NCBI RefSeq assembly: GCF_052324685.1
Contig: NW_027506907.1
Span: forward strand, 183,583 to 247,582
Source of the DNA: Brachyhypopomus gauderio
Taxonomy: Eukaryota; Chordata; Actinopteri; Gymnotiformes; Hypopomidae
Direction of reading: 5' to 3'
DNA length: 64,000 nt
Shown here: piece by piece, positions 38,286 through 50,200 of the stretch
Layout of the letters: the number at the start of each line of letters is the position of its first letter
Position numbering within the stretch: the first letter of the stretch is position 1
Notes under the pieces: model-generated
Databases searched by the model: none
Told to the model about the DNA's origin: nothing
What the model saw: the letters and a program-made list of their open reading frames with translations, nothing else
Position numbers and translations under genes: made by a program

Positions 38286-39382
38286 CAAAGCAGGTTACAA
38301 CTACAGTTACAACTACAGTCCTGAGACCACACAACCTGCAATTACAACTACAGTCCTGAGACCACACTACCTGCAGTTACAACTACAGTCCTGAGACCAC
38401 ACAACCTGCAGTTACTACAGTCCTGAGACTACACATCCTGCAGTTACAACTAGTCCTGAGACCACACAACCTGCAGTTACAACTACAGTCCTGAGACCAC
38501 ACAACCTGCAGTTACTAGTTCTGAGACCACACAACCTGCAGTTACAACTACAGTCCTGAGACCACACTACCTGCAGTTATAACTACAGTCCTGAGACCAC
38601 ACAACCTGCAGTTACTAGTTCTGAGACCACACAACCTGCAGTTACAACTACAGTCCTGAGACCACACTACCTGCAGTTATAACTACAGTCCTGAGACTAC
38701 ACAACCTGCAGTTACAACTACAGTCCTGAGACCACACAACCTGCAGTTACTACAGTTCTGAGACCACACTACCTGCAGTTACAACTAGTCCTGAGACCAC
38801 ACAACCTGCAGTTACTACAGTTCTGAGACCACACTACCTGCAGTTACAACTAGTCCTGAGACCACACAACCTGCAGTTACTACAGTTCTGAGACCACACA
38901 ACCTGCAGTTACAACTACAGTTCTGAGACCACACAACCTGCAGTTACAACTACAATCCTGAGACCACACAACCTGCAATTACAACTACAGTCCTGAGACT
39001 ACACTACCTGCAGTTACAACTACAGTCCTGAGACCACACAACCTGCAGTTACAACTACAGTCCTGAGACCACACAACCTGCAGTTACAACTACAGTCCTG
39101 AGACCACACAACCTGCAGTTACTACAGTTCTGAGACCACACTACCTGCAGTTACAACTAGTCCTGAGACCACACAACCTGCAGTTACTACAGTTCTGAGA
39201 CTACACAACCTGCAGTTACAACTACAGTTCTGAGACCACACAACCTGCAGTTACAACTACAGTTCTGAGACCACACAACCTGCAGTTTCAACTAGTCCTG
39301 AGACCACACTACCTGCAGTTACAACTACAGTCCTGAGACCACACTACCTGCAGTTACAACTACAGTCCTGAGAGCACACAGT
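38286..39382 (+). repeat. About 38-bp minisatellite, roughly 28 copies
   Basis: Unit built from ACCTGCAGTTACAACTACAG and TCCTGAGACCACACA, with length variants lacking ACAACT. Most units carry a CTGCAG (PstI) site. It spans about 1.1 kb between zic2 and tm9sf2. Confidence 0.95.
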
Positions 39383-39596
39383 CCTGAAGTCTCTCCATGA
39401 TATGGATCAGGAGCAAGGAAACCTATAAACAGTGCAGATCAGTGAAGGATCAGTACTGGTGCTGACGAGTGAACATTTGGAAATGATGAACGCACTTCAC
39501 GCGTGAGAAACCACAGGTGTGTTCGGACCGACTCTGTGACAGATGAACATTTCTGGTCAGTGCAGGTATCTAGTGCAGACGAAACACAGACAGGGG

Positions 39597-39939
39597 CTGT
39601 GTTCGAAATAGCCTACTACATACTACTGGCGTACTGATCGAGCCCCAAATCAGTATGCCGTATGCAGTATGTGACCAAAATGAAAATTTCCAGTACGCGA
39701 AACATACCCGGATGACCTACTACTTCCGCAAAATATTCCAGTACGCGAACAGAGCTATCTTCGTGGTGTACTGCATCCCATCATGCAACACTACGATCAC
39801 GTGACCCCGTAGTATGCTTTGCTATTGTCGCATACTGGAAACTGTACTGCATACTACTACGAGGACCAGTATTCAGTATCCAGTATATACTGAGTCCAGT
39901 ATGCAGTATCCAGTATGTAGTAATCTATTTCGAACACAG
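39597..39939. mobile_element. 343-bp MITE-like element
   Basis: Ends are CTGTGTTCGAAATAG (39597-39611) and its complement CTATTTCGAACACAG (39925-39939), a perfect 15-bp terminal inverted repeat. Inner sequence is rich in CAGTATGCAGTATGTAGT-type palindromic modules. No ORF. Target duplication is not obvious. Confidence 0.8.
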
Positions 39940-41017
39940 ACTAGGTCTGTACTCCCGCAGGCTTCCGTTCATAGGGCACAGGCCTTTCATTTAGCGCTCT
40001 GCGCTCCCCCATCTCCTCCCACACAACCAGATCCCTGCTCCAACTGCATGACGCAAGACAGCGTTAATGCTGTGCAGCCTGTGACGGCACCCATCAGTCA
40101 CAGCATGGCATGCTCCGCAGGGATTGGCTGATCAAACAAATGTCAACCAATAGGATGTGATGCTATGACCTTCTGAAGTCTGATCCGACCCCACCCACAC
40201 CACAGCTGTCCCACCCACATGTTGCACAGAAGAAACACCACGTCTCCGTTCTTGAACCTGCCTCTACGACTTCATATTACACAACGCAATAACTTATGGT
40301 CCCAATATATTTGGAAGATTTAATATTTGTTAAATACCACAAATAGGAGAAAAAGCCTGGTTTTATTTTGGGCAGGGAGATACTCTTTATTCTAACATTC
40401 ACCTTTCTGCCCCCTGTAATCTCATTATTTCAAATCGGCAAGGAAAAAAAAAAAAGACTAGGTCATTGTAAATCAAACCATAACTTATGCATGTATGTTT
40501 ACACAGTGCACATGTACATGCCCATCCACAAAAAGAACTAACCAATCAACCAAAATAAACACACACAAACATCAATCCAAGTACTGTTACATACAAGTGG
40601 ATTTCTCGTCCCCCCCATGAGTACAAGACTACACAAAACAGCCTAGATCTATATGTACAAAGAGCCTCAGAGTGCTGACCTAGAATCAGCTCTTGAACAA
40701 ATAATTAACTGTATTCAATAGGATACAAAGAGACAAAACCTGATTCTAGATCATATATTTAACACATATGTACCAAGGGCTCTTAAAAGAAAAGAAAAAA
40801 ACCCCAAAACATTCCAACCTTCTCTAAGGAGAACTTTGTTAACAAGTGTAAGAGGCTAGAACAGGCCAGGCTGCAGTGAGCGTGTGGTTTGGTCTGGTCC
40901 CCCAGGTGTTAGGACACGGCCGGCCATGGTAGCGTTTTACAGGGAAGTGCTCCTAACGGACCCGCCCCACTCCAATACGACTGTCAAGGTGCAAACAAAC
41001 AGTGACACAGTGTGAAG
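39940..41017. other. Downstream flank of tm9sf2, nothing recognised
   Basis: Unique AT-rich DNA with an A run at 40443-40454. It may include distal tm9sf2 3' UTR, since TTTATT signals occur at 40361 and 40387. Confidence 0.35.
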
Positions 41018-41555
41018 TTTATTTTATTTTTTTTTAAGAAAAAAAAAAAAAAATGGGAATATGGTTCCCCCTTCTGGTTAATAAGACGCAAGCATTACGT
41101 TACCAGAGAAAAGTCAGAGGACGCAAAAACAACCCCTGTTTTCTCAAATAAAATAAAAACCCAATGAGATCTTTCTGCACTGGAGCTGGGGGGGGGGGGG
41201 GGTTATTTACAAAAGTCACACCAACACCGTAACAGTTGATGCACCTCCACATTAGCCAAAAATAAATATTTACAAATTTCAATTGGAAATTTAGATTTTG
41301 CAAAATCATTAATGAACATGTGGGGGCTGCTGGGCTATTATGGGCGGAGTTGTAAGCATGTGTGAACTAACACACAACATCTAATCCTTTGTTTTTTTGC
41401 GGACCCGCACACTCCACTGGAAGATGAAGAATCGCAGAATGCATTGAGTGTTGTGGGACAGGAGAGTAGGGCGTCGTCTTCAGCACACTAGTCCCTCCCC
41501 CAAAGGAATCCCATTGGTCAGAGAAGGGTAAAGCATAGGCCGAGACCCGGTCTAG
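41018..41555 (-). other. tm9sf2: Probable proximal tm9sf2 3' UTR
   Basis: Sequence after the tm9sf2 stop, with overlapping minus-strand AATAAA signals at 41018-41028 next to an A/T run. It contains a poly-G run (plus strand) near 41189-41202. A longer UTR reaching 40360-40390, where further TTTATT occurs, is equally possible. Confidence 0.35.
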
Positions 41556-44020
41556 TCAGTCCACCTTCACCACGCTGTAAATCTTCGTAACGAACCAGAA
41601 ACAGGCAAAGAATCCGATAGTTCCTGTAGTGGGAGAGGAGGGGAGGGGTGACGAAAATTTGAGCCCAAATCAGACACGACGCAGTTACGCTGATATAAAT
41701 GTGGTTATTTCTACCACATCCACAACCCTCCCTTCACACAACCTGCCTGCTAGAGGACGATCATGTTTTAAATCGGCACCGGGGGGCGCCATAACGAACC
41801 CCACTGACTGGCTTAAAGTGAGACACACAGGAAGATGCGGGGCGTGAGGCTGCACACCTGTGAAGAGGAAGAAGATGAGGGCCATGATCATGGTGTAGCC
41901 GAAGTAGAGGATGGTGCTGGCCAGGCCTGTGATCTGCAGCTTGGAGAAGAAGTAATGCACCGCGTAGACCAGGAAGTAGGCGGCCGTGAACCCGCTGGTG
42001 AGGAAGGAGCGCCACTGCCAGTGGTAGTCCTGGTAGAGCACGTCAACAACAACAACCACCGTCAACAACACCACCACCTCCATCGCTGTGGCTGCTGTAT
42101 TAACAGCGGTGAGCGCTCACCTCCGCACACAGGTGGAAATAGCAGAGCAGGATGGTGGCCTCAGAGCAGGTGATCACCAGGATGATGAAGACGAGGAAGA
42201 GGAAGCCGAACATGTAGTACATCTGATGGGACCTGCGCACAGAACACACACACACAAACGTACACGTTACGAAAACCTCCGATGCACTTCACAGCCGGAA
42301 CGATGAACCCGGAGACGGTGTGATGAAACCGGGCTTAAATGAAGCTTTAGGGGAGGGACGTGGCCCAGCCGTCCTGACCGCACCCACTGATCTCCACGGT
42401 GATGGCCAGAACTCACCAGATGCTGTTGAGGATGAAGAAGAGCTGGATGAAGATGCAGCCGAAAGGCAGGATGCCCCCCATGACGATGCCGGGCAGAGGC
42501 TTGGTGTAGAAGGACTGCTCTGGGATCTGCCGAGGAATCTGATTGGTGCGCACAGGGTGCTCGATGCTGGACCGAGACGAGACCAGAGATTACAGCGGGA
42601 TTAGGGTCGGCACGGAGGACAGATTAGAGCCAATGACCAGCATCAAACACATAAGAACAAGAGGGCTAACTGACCCCCAGCAGAGAGAGTGTGTGTGTGT
42701 GACTCACAAGTTTCTTGAAGCCGAAGTAGGCCCCGATGAAGGTGAGCGGGACAGAGATACAGAACCACAGAGCCAAGATGGCCACCAGCGTACCGAAGGG
42801 CATGGCTGCTGACGAGCCCTCACCCCACAGGATCAGATTCATGAGGAAGAAATCAGCAAACACCACCCTGAGAGAGGAGGGTCACAACACAGTGGTCACC
42901 AAACACCACCCTGAGAGAGGAGGGTCACAACACAGTGGTCACCAAACACCACCCTGAGAGAGGAGGGTCAAAACACAGTGGTCACCAAACACCACCCTGA
43001 GAGAGGAGGGTCACAACACAGTGGTCACCAAACACCACCCTGAGAGAGGAGGGTCACAACACACAGTGATGACCTTCAGTAAACATCTCCAAACAGCCCA
43101 GACTCACCAGGCCTTCCTGCTTATTACTCAGATGAGTTTGATATAGTTCAGCACCAACCAGCACCACAACAAACCAACACCAACCAGCACCACAACAAAC
43201 CAACACCAACCAGCACCACAACAAACCAACGCCAACCACCACCACAACAAACCAACGCCAACCAGCACCACAACAAACCAACACCAACCAGCACCACAAC
43301 AAACCAACACCAACCAGCACCACAACAAACCAACACCAACCACCACCACAACAAACCAACACCAACCAGCACCACAACAAACCAGCACCACAACAAACCA
43401 ACGCCAACCACCACAACAAAAAACCAACGCCAACCACCACCACAACAAACGCCAACCACCACCACAACAAACAAACGCCAACAACCACCACAACAAACAA
43501 ACGCCAACCACCACCACAACAAACCAACGCCAACCACCACCACAACAAACCAACGCCAACCACCACCACAACAAACCAACGCCAACCACCACAACAACAA
43601 ACCACCACCACAACAAACCAACGCCAACCACCACCACAACAAACCACCACCACAACAAACCAACGCCAACCACCACAACAACAAACCACCACCACAACAA
43701 ACCAACGCCAACCAGCACCACAACAAACCAGCACCAACCACCACCACAACAAACCAGCACCAACCAGCACCACAACAAACCAACACCAACCAGCACCACA
43801 ACAAACCAACACCACAACAAACCAACACCACAACAAACCAACACCACAACAAACCAACACCACAACAAACCAACACCACAACAAACCAACACCAACCAGC
43901 ACCACAACAAACCAACACCAACCAGCACCACAACAAACCAGCACCACAACAAACCAGCACCAACCACCACCACAACAAACCAACCAGACACAGACTACTT
44001 CAACACACCGCTGAAGGAGG

Positions 44021-44100
<80 letters not shown>

Positions 44101-44419
44101 GCAGGTGAAACAGTGAAGGCCACGAGAACGAGTCTTCACTCACCCGGGACACAGGAAGGCCGTCAGGAGAACATTGGTCTTCCACTTCTCCCCTCCAAAG
44201 GCTGTGCAGATAGAGCCCACCCAAACACACACACACACACACACACGTTTACATGTGAAACACACACATCAACATACACAGCAAAGGCTATACGGGTGTA
44301 TGGAGAGATGAAATTGTGTCAGGGTGTCACATGATGCTGTATAGTTGACACACTCCCACGTTAGCTTGCTGATTTAGACAAGAACACCAGTGTGTGTGTG
44401 TGTGTTCGCACGCATATAC

Positions 44420-44497
<78 letters not shown>

Positions 44498-44686
44498 ACG
44501 TGTGTAAAGGGCTCTCGGACACCTCTAGGTGTCTCTCTGGGACACCGTACACAATGCCGTACTCACACTTGTAGAAGCGGGCAGCGACGTAGCCGGCTGG
44601 CGTCCCCAACAGAACCCACAGCACCACAGCACATGTCATCAGAGCCCCGCGATTAGCCGGAGACAGGAAACCCAAACACGCAAAAA

Positions 44687-44723
<37 letters not shown>

Positions 44724-45447
44724 GGAGGGAAGGAGAGAGTGACATAGGGGTTACTCAACCTGTGTAAATAAAAGTTGTGCCAATATTAACCTGTGTGTCC
44801 TGGAAACATGACAAACACAGCAAATAAAAGACATTTCTTCTGAACTAGATCTCCTTCTAATGACTCCCAATCAGTTCTTCTGCAGCATTAGTGTGTGTGT
44901 GTGTGTGTGTGTGTAACCTGTACCCAGCAGATCTTCCTGCCGCTTGCCTCATTCTGATGTCATTCAGGTGTGCAGCCCTAGACGCTACACTGTGGAACTC
45001 CAGCCGAGCAGGAACGGACACACGGATGGAGTGTGTGTGCTTGTCTGTGTGTGCGCGCGCTGGTCTGTGTGTGCGCGCGCTGGTCTGTGTGTGTGCGCGC
45101 TGGTCTGTGTGTGTGCGCGCTGGTCTGTGTTGGTTTGTGTGTGAGGTTCTGTACTCACAGAGTGTGACGAAGGTCATGATGAAGATCTGGGTTCCGGAGC
45201 CGAGGAAGACTGACAGCAGCATGCCTTTACGCGGCGGCCGAAACACGTCCCCGTGAACCAGCTTCCAGCCAAACTCCTCCTGCGCGTCCTCCTGGACCCC
45301 ACACACACACACACACACACGTGAGGGGCAGTACAGGGCTGAAGGTGGTGTGAGGTGCAGGTGTTAGGCTCTCCCGAAGGGTAACGGATCAAAGAGAGAA
45401 TGCAGAACACAGACATACAGCTGCCTGGGGTGTGTGTGTGCGTGAGA

Positions 45448-45506
<59 letters not shown>

Positions 45507-46685
45507 CGTGAGAGTGTGTGTGCGTGTGTGAGTGAGGGGGGGAGGAACATGTATGTAATGTCTACAAATCACACTGGATAACAGCTAAAATAAAAAATGT
45601 AAAAAGCAGCTGAGCTGAGTGTAGGCGGGAGGGGCACACGGGGGCGGGAGGGGCGCAGACGGGGGGCGGGAGGGGCAGACGGGGGGCGGGAGGGGCAGAC
45701 GGGGGGCGGGAGGGGCAGACGGGGGGCGGGAGGGGCAGACGGGGGGCGGGAGGGGCAGACGGGGGGCGGGAGGGGCAGACGGGGGGCGGGAGGGGCAGAC
45801 GGGGGGCGGGAGGGGCAGACGGGGGGCGGGAGGGGCGCAGACGGGGGGCGGGAGGGGCGCAGACGGGGGCGGGAGGGGCGCAGACGGGGGCGGGAGGGGC
45901 GCAGACGGGGGCGGGAGGGGCGCAGACGGGGGCGGGAGGGGCAGACGGGGGCGGGAGGGGCAGACGGGGGCGGGAGGGGCAGACGGGGGCGGGAGGGGCA
46001 GACGGGGGGCGGGAGGCGCAGACGGGGGCGGGAGGGGCGCAGACGGGGGCGGGAGGGGCGCAGACGGGGGCGGGAGGGGCAGACGGGGGCGGGAGGGGCG
46101 CAGACGGGGGCGGGAGGGGCAGACGGGGGCGGGAGGGGCAGACGGGGGGCGGGAGGGGCAGACGGGGGGCGGGAGGGGCAGACGGGGGGCGGGAGGGGCA
46201 GACGGGGGGCGGGAGGGGCAGACGGGGGGCGGGAGGGGCAGACGGGGGGCGGGAGGGGCAGACGGGGGGCGGGAGGGGCAGACGGGGGCGGGAGGGGCAG
46301 ACGGGGGCGGGAGGGGCAGACGGGGGCGGGAGGGGCAGACGGGGGCGGGAGGCGCAGACGGGGGCGGGAGGCGCAGACGGGGGCGGGAGGGGCAGACGGG
46401 GGGCGGGAGGGGCAGACGGGGGCGGGAGGGGCAGACGGGGGCGGGAGGGGCAGACGGGGGCGGGAGGGGCAGACGGGGGCGGGAGGGGCAGACGGGGGCG
46501 GGAGGGGCAGACGGGGGCGGGAGGGGCAGACGGGGGCGGGAGGGGCAGACAGGGGCGGGAGGGGCCGTGGTCTCACCACAGAGTCCATCTGGTTGTAGCG
46601 GGCGATGTCTTTGTGCAGGGTACGCAGCATGATCATGGCCACCATGCCAGACAGGAAGAGCACGATGACCAGCGAGTTCATGATA

Positions 46686-46741
<56 letters not shown>

Positions 46742-46981
46742 ACTAAGTGGGAACTACAGAGGAATGGACATTGTGTATTTGTATTTAAATATTTGCTTTA
46801 TATACTAAAGAGCCACTGTGCAAGTGTGTGAATGTTCACCTGAACCACTGAATGTTGGTGTGTGGCATGGACTCCAGGATATAATCCCAACGAGAGGCCC
46901 AGCGGATGTTGGGTTCCTCCTACAAGCATCAGACCAATAACAACAATTATCACTAATTATCACAATTATCAGCCTCTCACT

Positions 46982-47022
<41 letters not shown>

Positions 47023-47157
47023 ACACACACAGACACACACACACACGTCCTGAACGGAACACATTCCTTGTGGTCAAATAAAGAAGTGCAATTTCAGTTA
47101 AGTGAGTGCAGAAATGAGAGACAGATTGATGGAGAGAACAAAGACAACAGGAGGGAC

Positions 47158-47230
<73 letters not shown>

Positions 47231-50200
47231 CCACTGACCTTAAAGTGTACAGCGTATGTGTAGGGGATCACTATCTCTCCTGTTAACTTGTTGCTGAGGC
47301 TCATGGGAGACCCCGTGCAGTCAGGAGACTTGGGATCAGAGTGCTTGAAGCTGCACACAACAGACCACAGCACAACCGGTTAACTAGTTAACACCCCACT
47401 TACCACCCAGTAACACATCACACTGGCATCAGGAAGATGGTCTCAGATCATCCTTGAATTAGAAGTCTAGCTGTGAGTCTGGGGCTTGATGTCCTGGACC
47501 TGTAGTCAGAGTGCTGTGGCGAGTCTGATCCTAGCTGTAGTCAGCGTGTGGCGAGTCTGATCCTAGCTGTAGTCAGCGTGTGGCGAGTCTGATCCTAGCT
47601 GTAGTCAGCGTGTGGCGAGTCTGATCCTAGCTGTAGTCAGCGTGTGGCGAGTCTGATCCTAGCTGTAGTCAGCGTGTGGTGAGTCTGATCCTAGCTGTAG
47701 TCAGCGTGTGGTGAGTCTGATCCTAGCTGTAGTCAGCGTGTGGTGAGTCTGATCCTAGCTGTAGTCAGCGTGTGGTGAGTCTGATCCTAGCTGTAGTCAG
47801 CGTGTGGTGAGTCTGATCCTAGCTGTAGTCAGCGTGTGGTGAGTCTGATCCTAGCTGTAGTCAGCGTGTGGTGAGTCTGATCCTAGCAGTAGTCAGCGTG
47901 CGGTGAGTCTGATCCTAGCTGTAGTCAGCGTGCGGTGAGTCTGATCCTAGCAGTAGTCAGTGTGCGGTGAGTCTGATCCTAGCAGTAGTCAGTATGTGGT
48001 GAGTCTGATCCTAGCAGTAGTCAGTATGTGGTGAGTCTGATCCTAGCTGTAGTCAGTGTGTGGTGAGTGTGAGTCTGATCCTAGCTGTAGTCAGTGTGTG
48101 GTGAGTCTGATCCTAGCTGTAGTCAGTGTGTGGTGAGTCTGATCCTAACTGTAGTCAGTGTGTGGTGAGTCTGATCCTAGCTGTAGTCAGTGTGTGGTGA
48201 GTCTGATCCTAGCAGTAGACAGCGTGCGGTGAGTCTGATCCTAGCAGTAGTCAGCGTGCGGTGAGTCTGATCCTAGCAGTAGTCAGCGTGCGGTGAGTCT
48301 GATCCTAGCTGTAGTCAGTGTGTGGTGAGTCTGATCCTAGCTGTAGTCAGTGTGTGGTGAGTCTGATCCTAGCTGTAGTCAGTATGTGGTGAGTCTGATC
48401 CTAGCAGTAGTCAGTATGTGGTGAGTCTGATCCTAGCAGTAGTCAGCGTGTGGTGAGTCTGATCCTAGCAGTAGTCAGTATGTGGTGAGTCTGATCCTAG
48501 CAGTAGTCAGTATGTGGTGAGTCTGATCCTAGCTGTAGTCAGTGTGTGGTGAGTCTGATCCGAGCTGTAGTCAGCGTGCGGTGAGTCTGATCCTAGCAGT
48601 AGACAGCGTGCGGTGAGTCTGATCCTAGCAGTAGTCAGCGTGCGGTGAGTCTGATCCTAGCAGTAGTCAGCGTGTGGTGAGTCTGATCCGAGCTGTAGTC
48701 AGTGTGTGGTGAGTCTGATCCTAGCTGTAGTCAGTGTGTGGTGAGTCTGATCCTAGCTGTAGTCAGTGTGTGGTGAGTCTGATCCGAGCTGTAGTCAGCG
48801 TGTGGTGAGTCTGATCCTAGCAGTAGACAGCGTGCGGTGAGTCTGATCCTAGCAGTAGTCAGCGTGCGGTGAGTCTGATCCTAGCAGTAGTCAGCGTGCG
48901 GTGAGTCTGATCCTAGCTGTAGTCAGCGTGTGGTGAGTCTGATCCTAGCTGTAGTCAGTGTGTGGTGAGTCTGATCCTAGCTGTAGTCAGTGTGTGGTGA
49001 GTCTGATCCTAGCTGTAGTCAGTATGTGGTGAGTCTGATCCTAGCAGTAGTCAGCGTGTGGTGAGTCTGATCCTAGCAGTAGTCAGTATGTGGTGAGTCT
49101 GATCCTAGCAGTAGTCAGTATGTGGTGAGTCTGATCCTAGCTGTAGTCAGTGTGCGGTGAGTCTGATCCGAGCTGTAGTCAGCGTGCGGTGAGTCTGATC
49201 CTAGCAGTAGACAGCGTGCGGTGAGTCTGATCCTAGCAGTAGTCAGCGTGCGGTGAGTCTGATCCTAGCAGTAGTCAGCGTGTGGTGAGTCTGATCCGAG
49301 CTGTAGTCAGTGTGTGGTGAGTCTGATCCTAGCTGTAGTCAGTGTGTGGTGAGTCTGATCCTAGCTGTAGTCAGTGTGTGGTGAGTCTGATCCGAGCTGT
49401 AGTCAGCGTGTGGTGAGTCTGATCCTAGCAGTAGACAGCGTGCGGTGAGTCTGATCCTAGCTGTAGTCAGTGTGTGGTGAGTCTGATCCGAGCTGTAGTC
49501 AGCGTGTGGTGAGTCTGATCCTAGCAGTAGACAGCGTGCGGTGAGTCTGATCCTAGCAGTAGTCAGCGTGCGGTGAGTCTGATCCTAGCAGTAGTCAGCG
49601 TGCGGTGAGTCTGATCCTAGCTGTAGTCAGCGTGTGGTGAGTCTGATCCTAGCTGTAGTCAGTGTGTGGTGAGTCTGATCCTAGCTGTAGTCAGTATGTG
49701 GTGAGTCTGATCCTAGCAGTAGTCAGTATGTGGTGAGTCTGATCCTAGCAGTAGTCAGCGTGTGGTGAGTCTGATCCTAGCTGTAGTCAGTGTGTGGTGA
49801 GTCTGATCCTAGCTGTAGTCAGTATGTGGTGAGTCTGATCCTAGCAGTAGTCAGTATGTGGTGAGTCTGATCCTAGCAGTAGTCAGTATGTGGTGAGTCT
49901 GATCCTAGCAGTAGTCAGTATGTGGTGAGTCTGATCCTAGCTGTAGTCAGTGTGTGGTGAGTCTGATCCTAGCTGTAGTCAGTATGTGGTGAGTCTGATC
50001 CTAGCTGTAGTCAGTGTGTGGTGAGTCTGATCCTAGCAGCCCCACCTCTTGGGCTCCATTTTGGCGGCCACCAGCCTGGACGCACTGTTCCCGTTCTCCA
50101 CATTGTGGTAGAAGATAGTGATGTCCACGTGGTTGAAGATGTAGAAGGTGTCTTTATCATTAAAATCAGACTGCATACAAGAGAAGAAAATGCAAAAAGA

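Noticed and set aside
38286..39382. CRISPR-like regular array
   Set aside because: There are no unique spacers; it is a head-to-tail minisatellite in a vertebrate genome.
43054..44139. 361-codon minus-strand ORF rich in V, G, L, W and C
   Set aside because: It is the complement of the CAACAAACC minisatellite plus (CA)n; all three frames are open, so it is a repeat artefact.
45569..46735. 388-codon Pro/Arg/Ser-rich minus-strand ORF
   Set aside because: It joins real tm9sf2 exon 9 to translation of the G-rich minisatellite in the following intron; the exon has a good donor at 46577.
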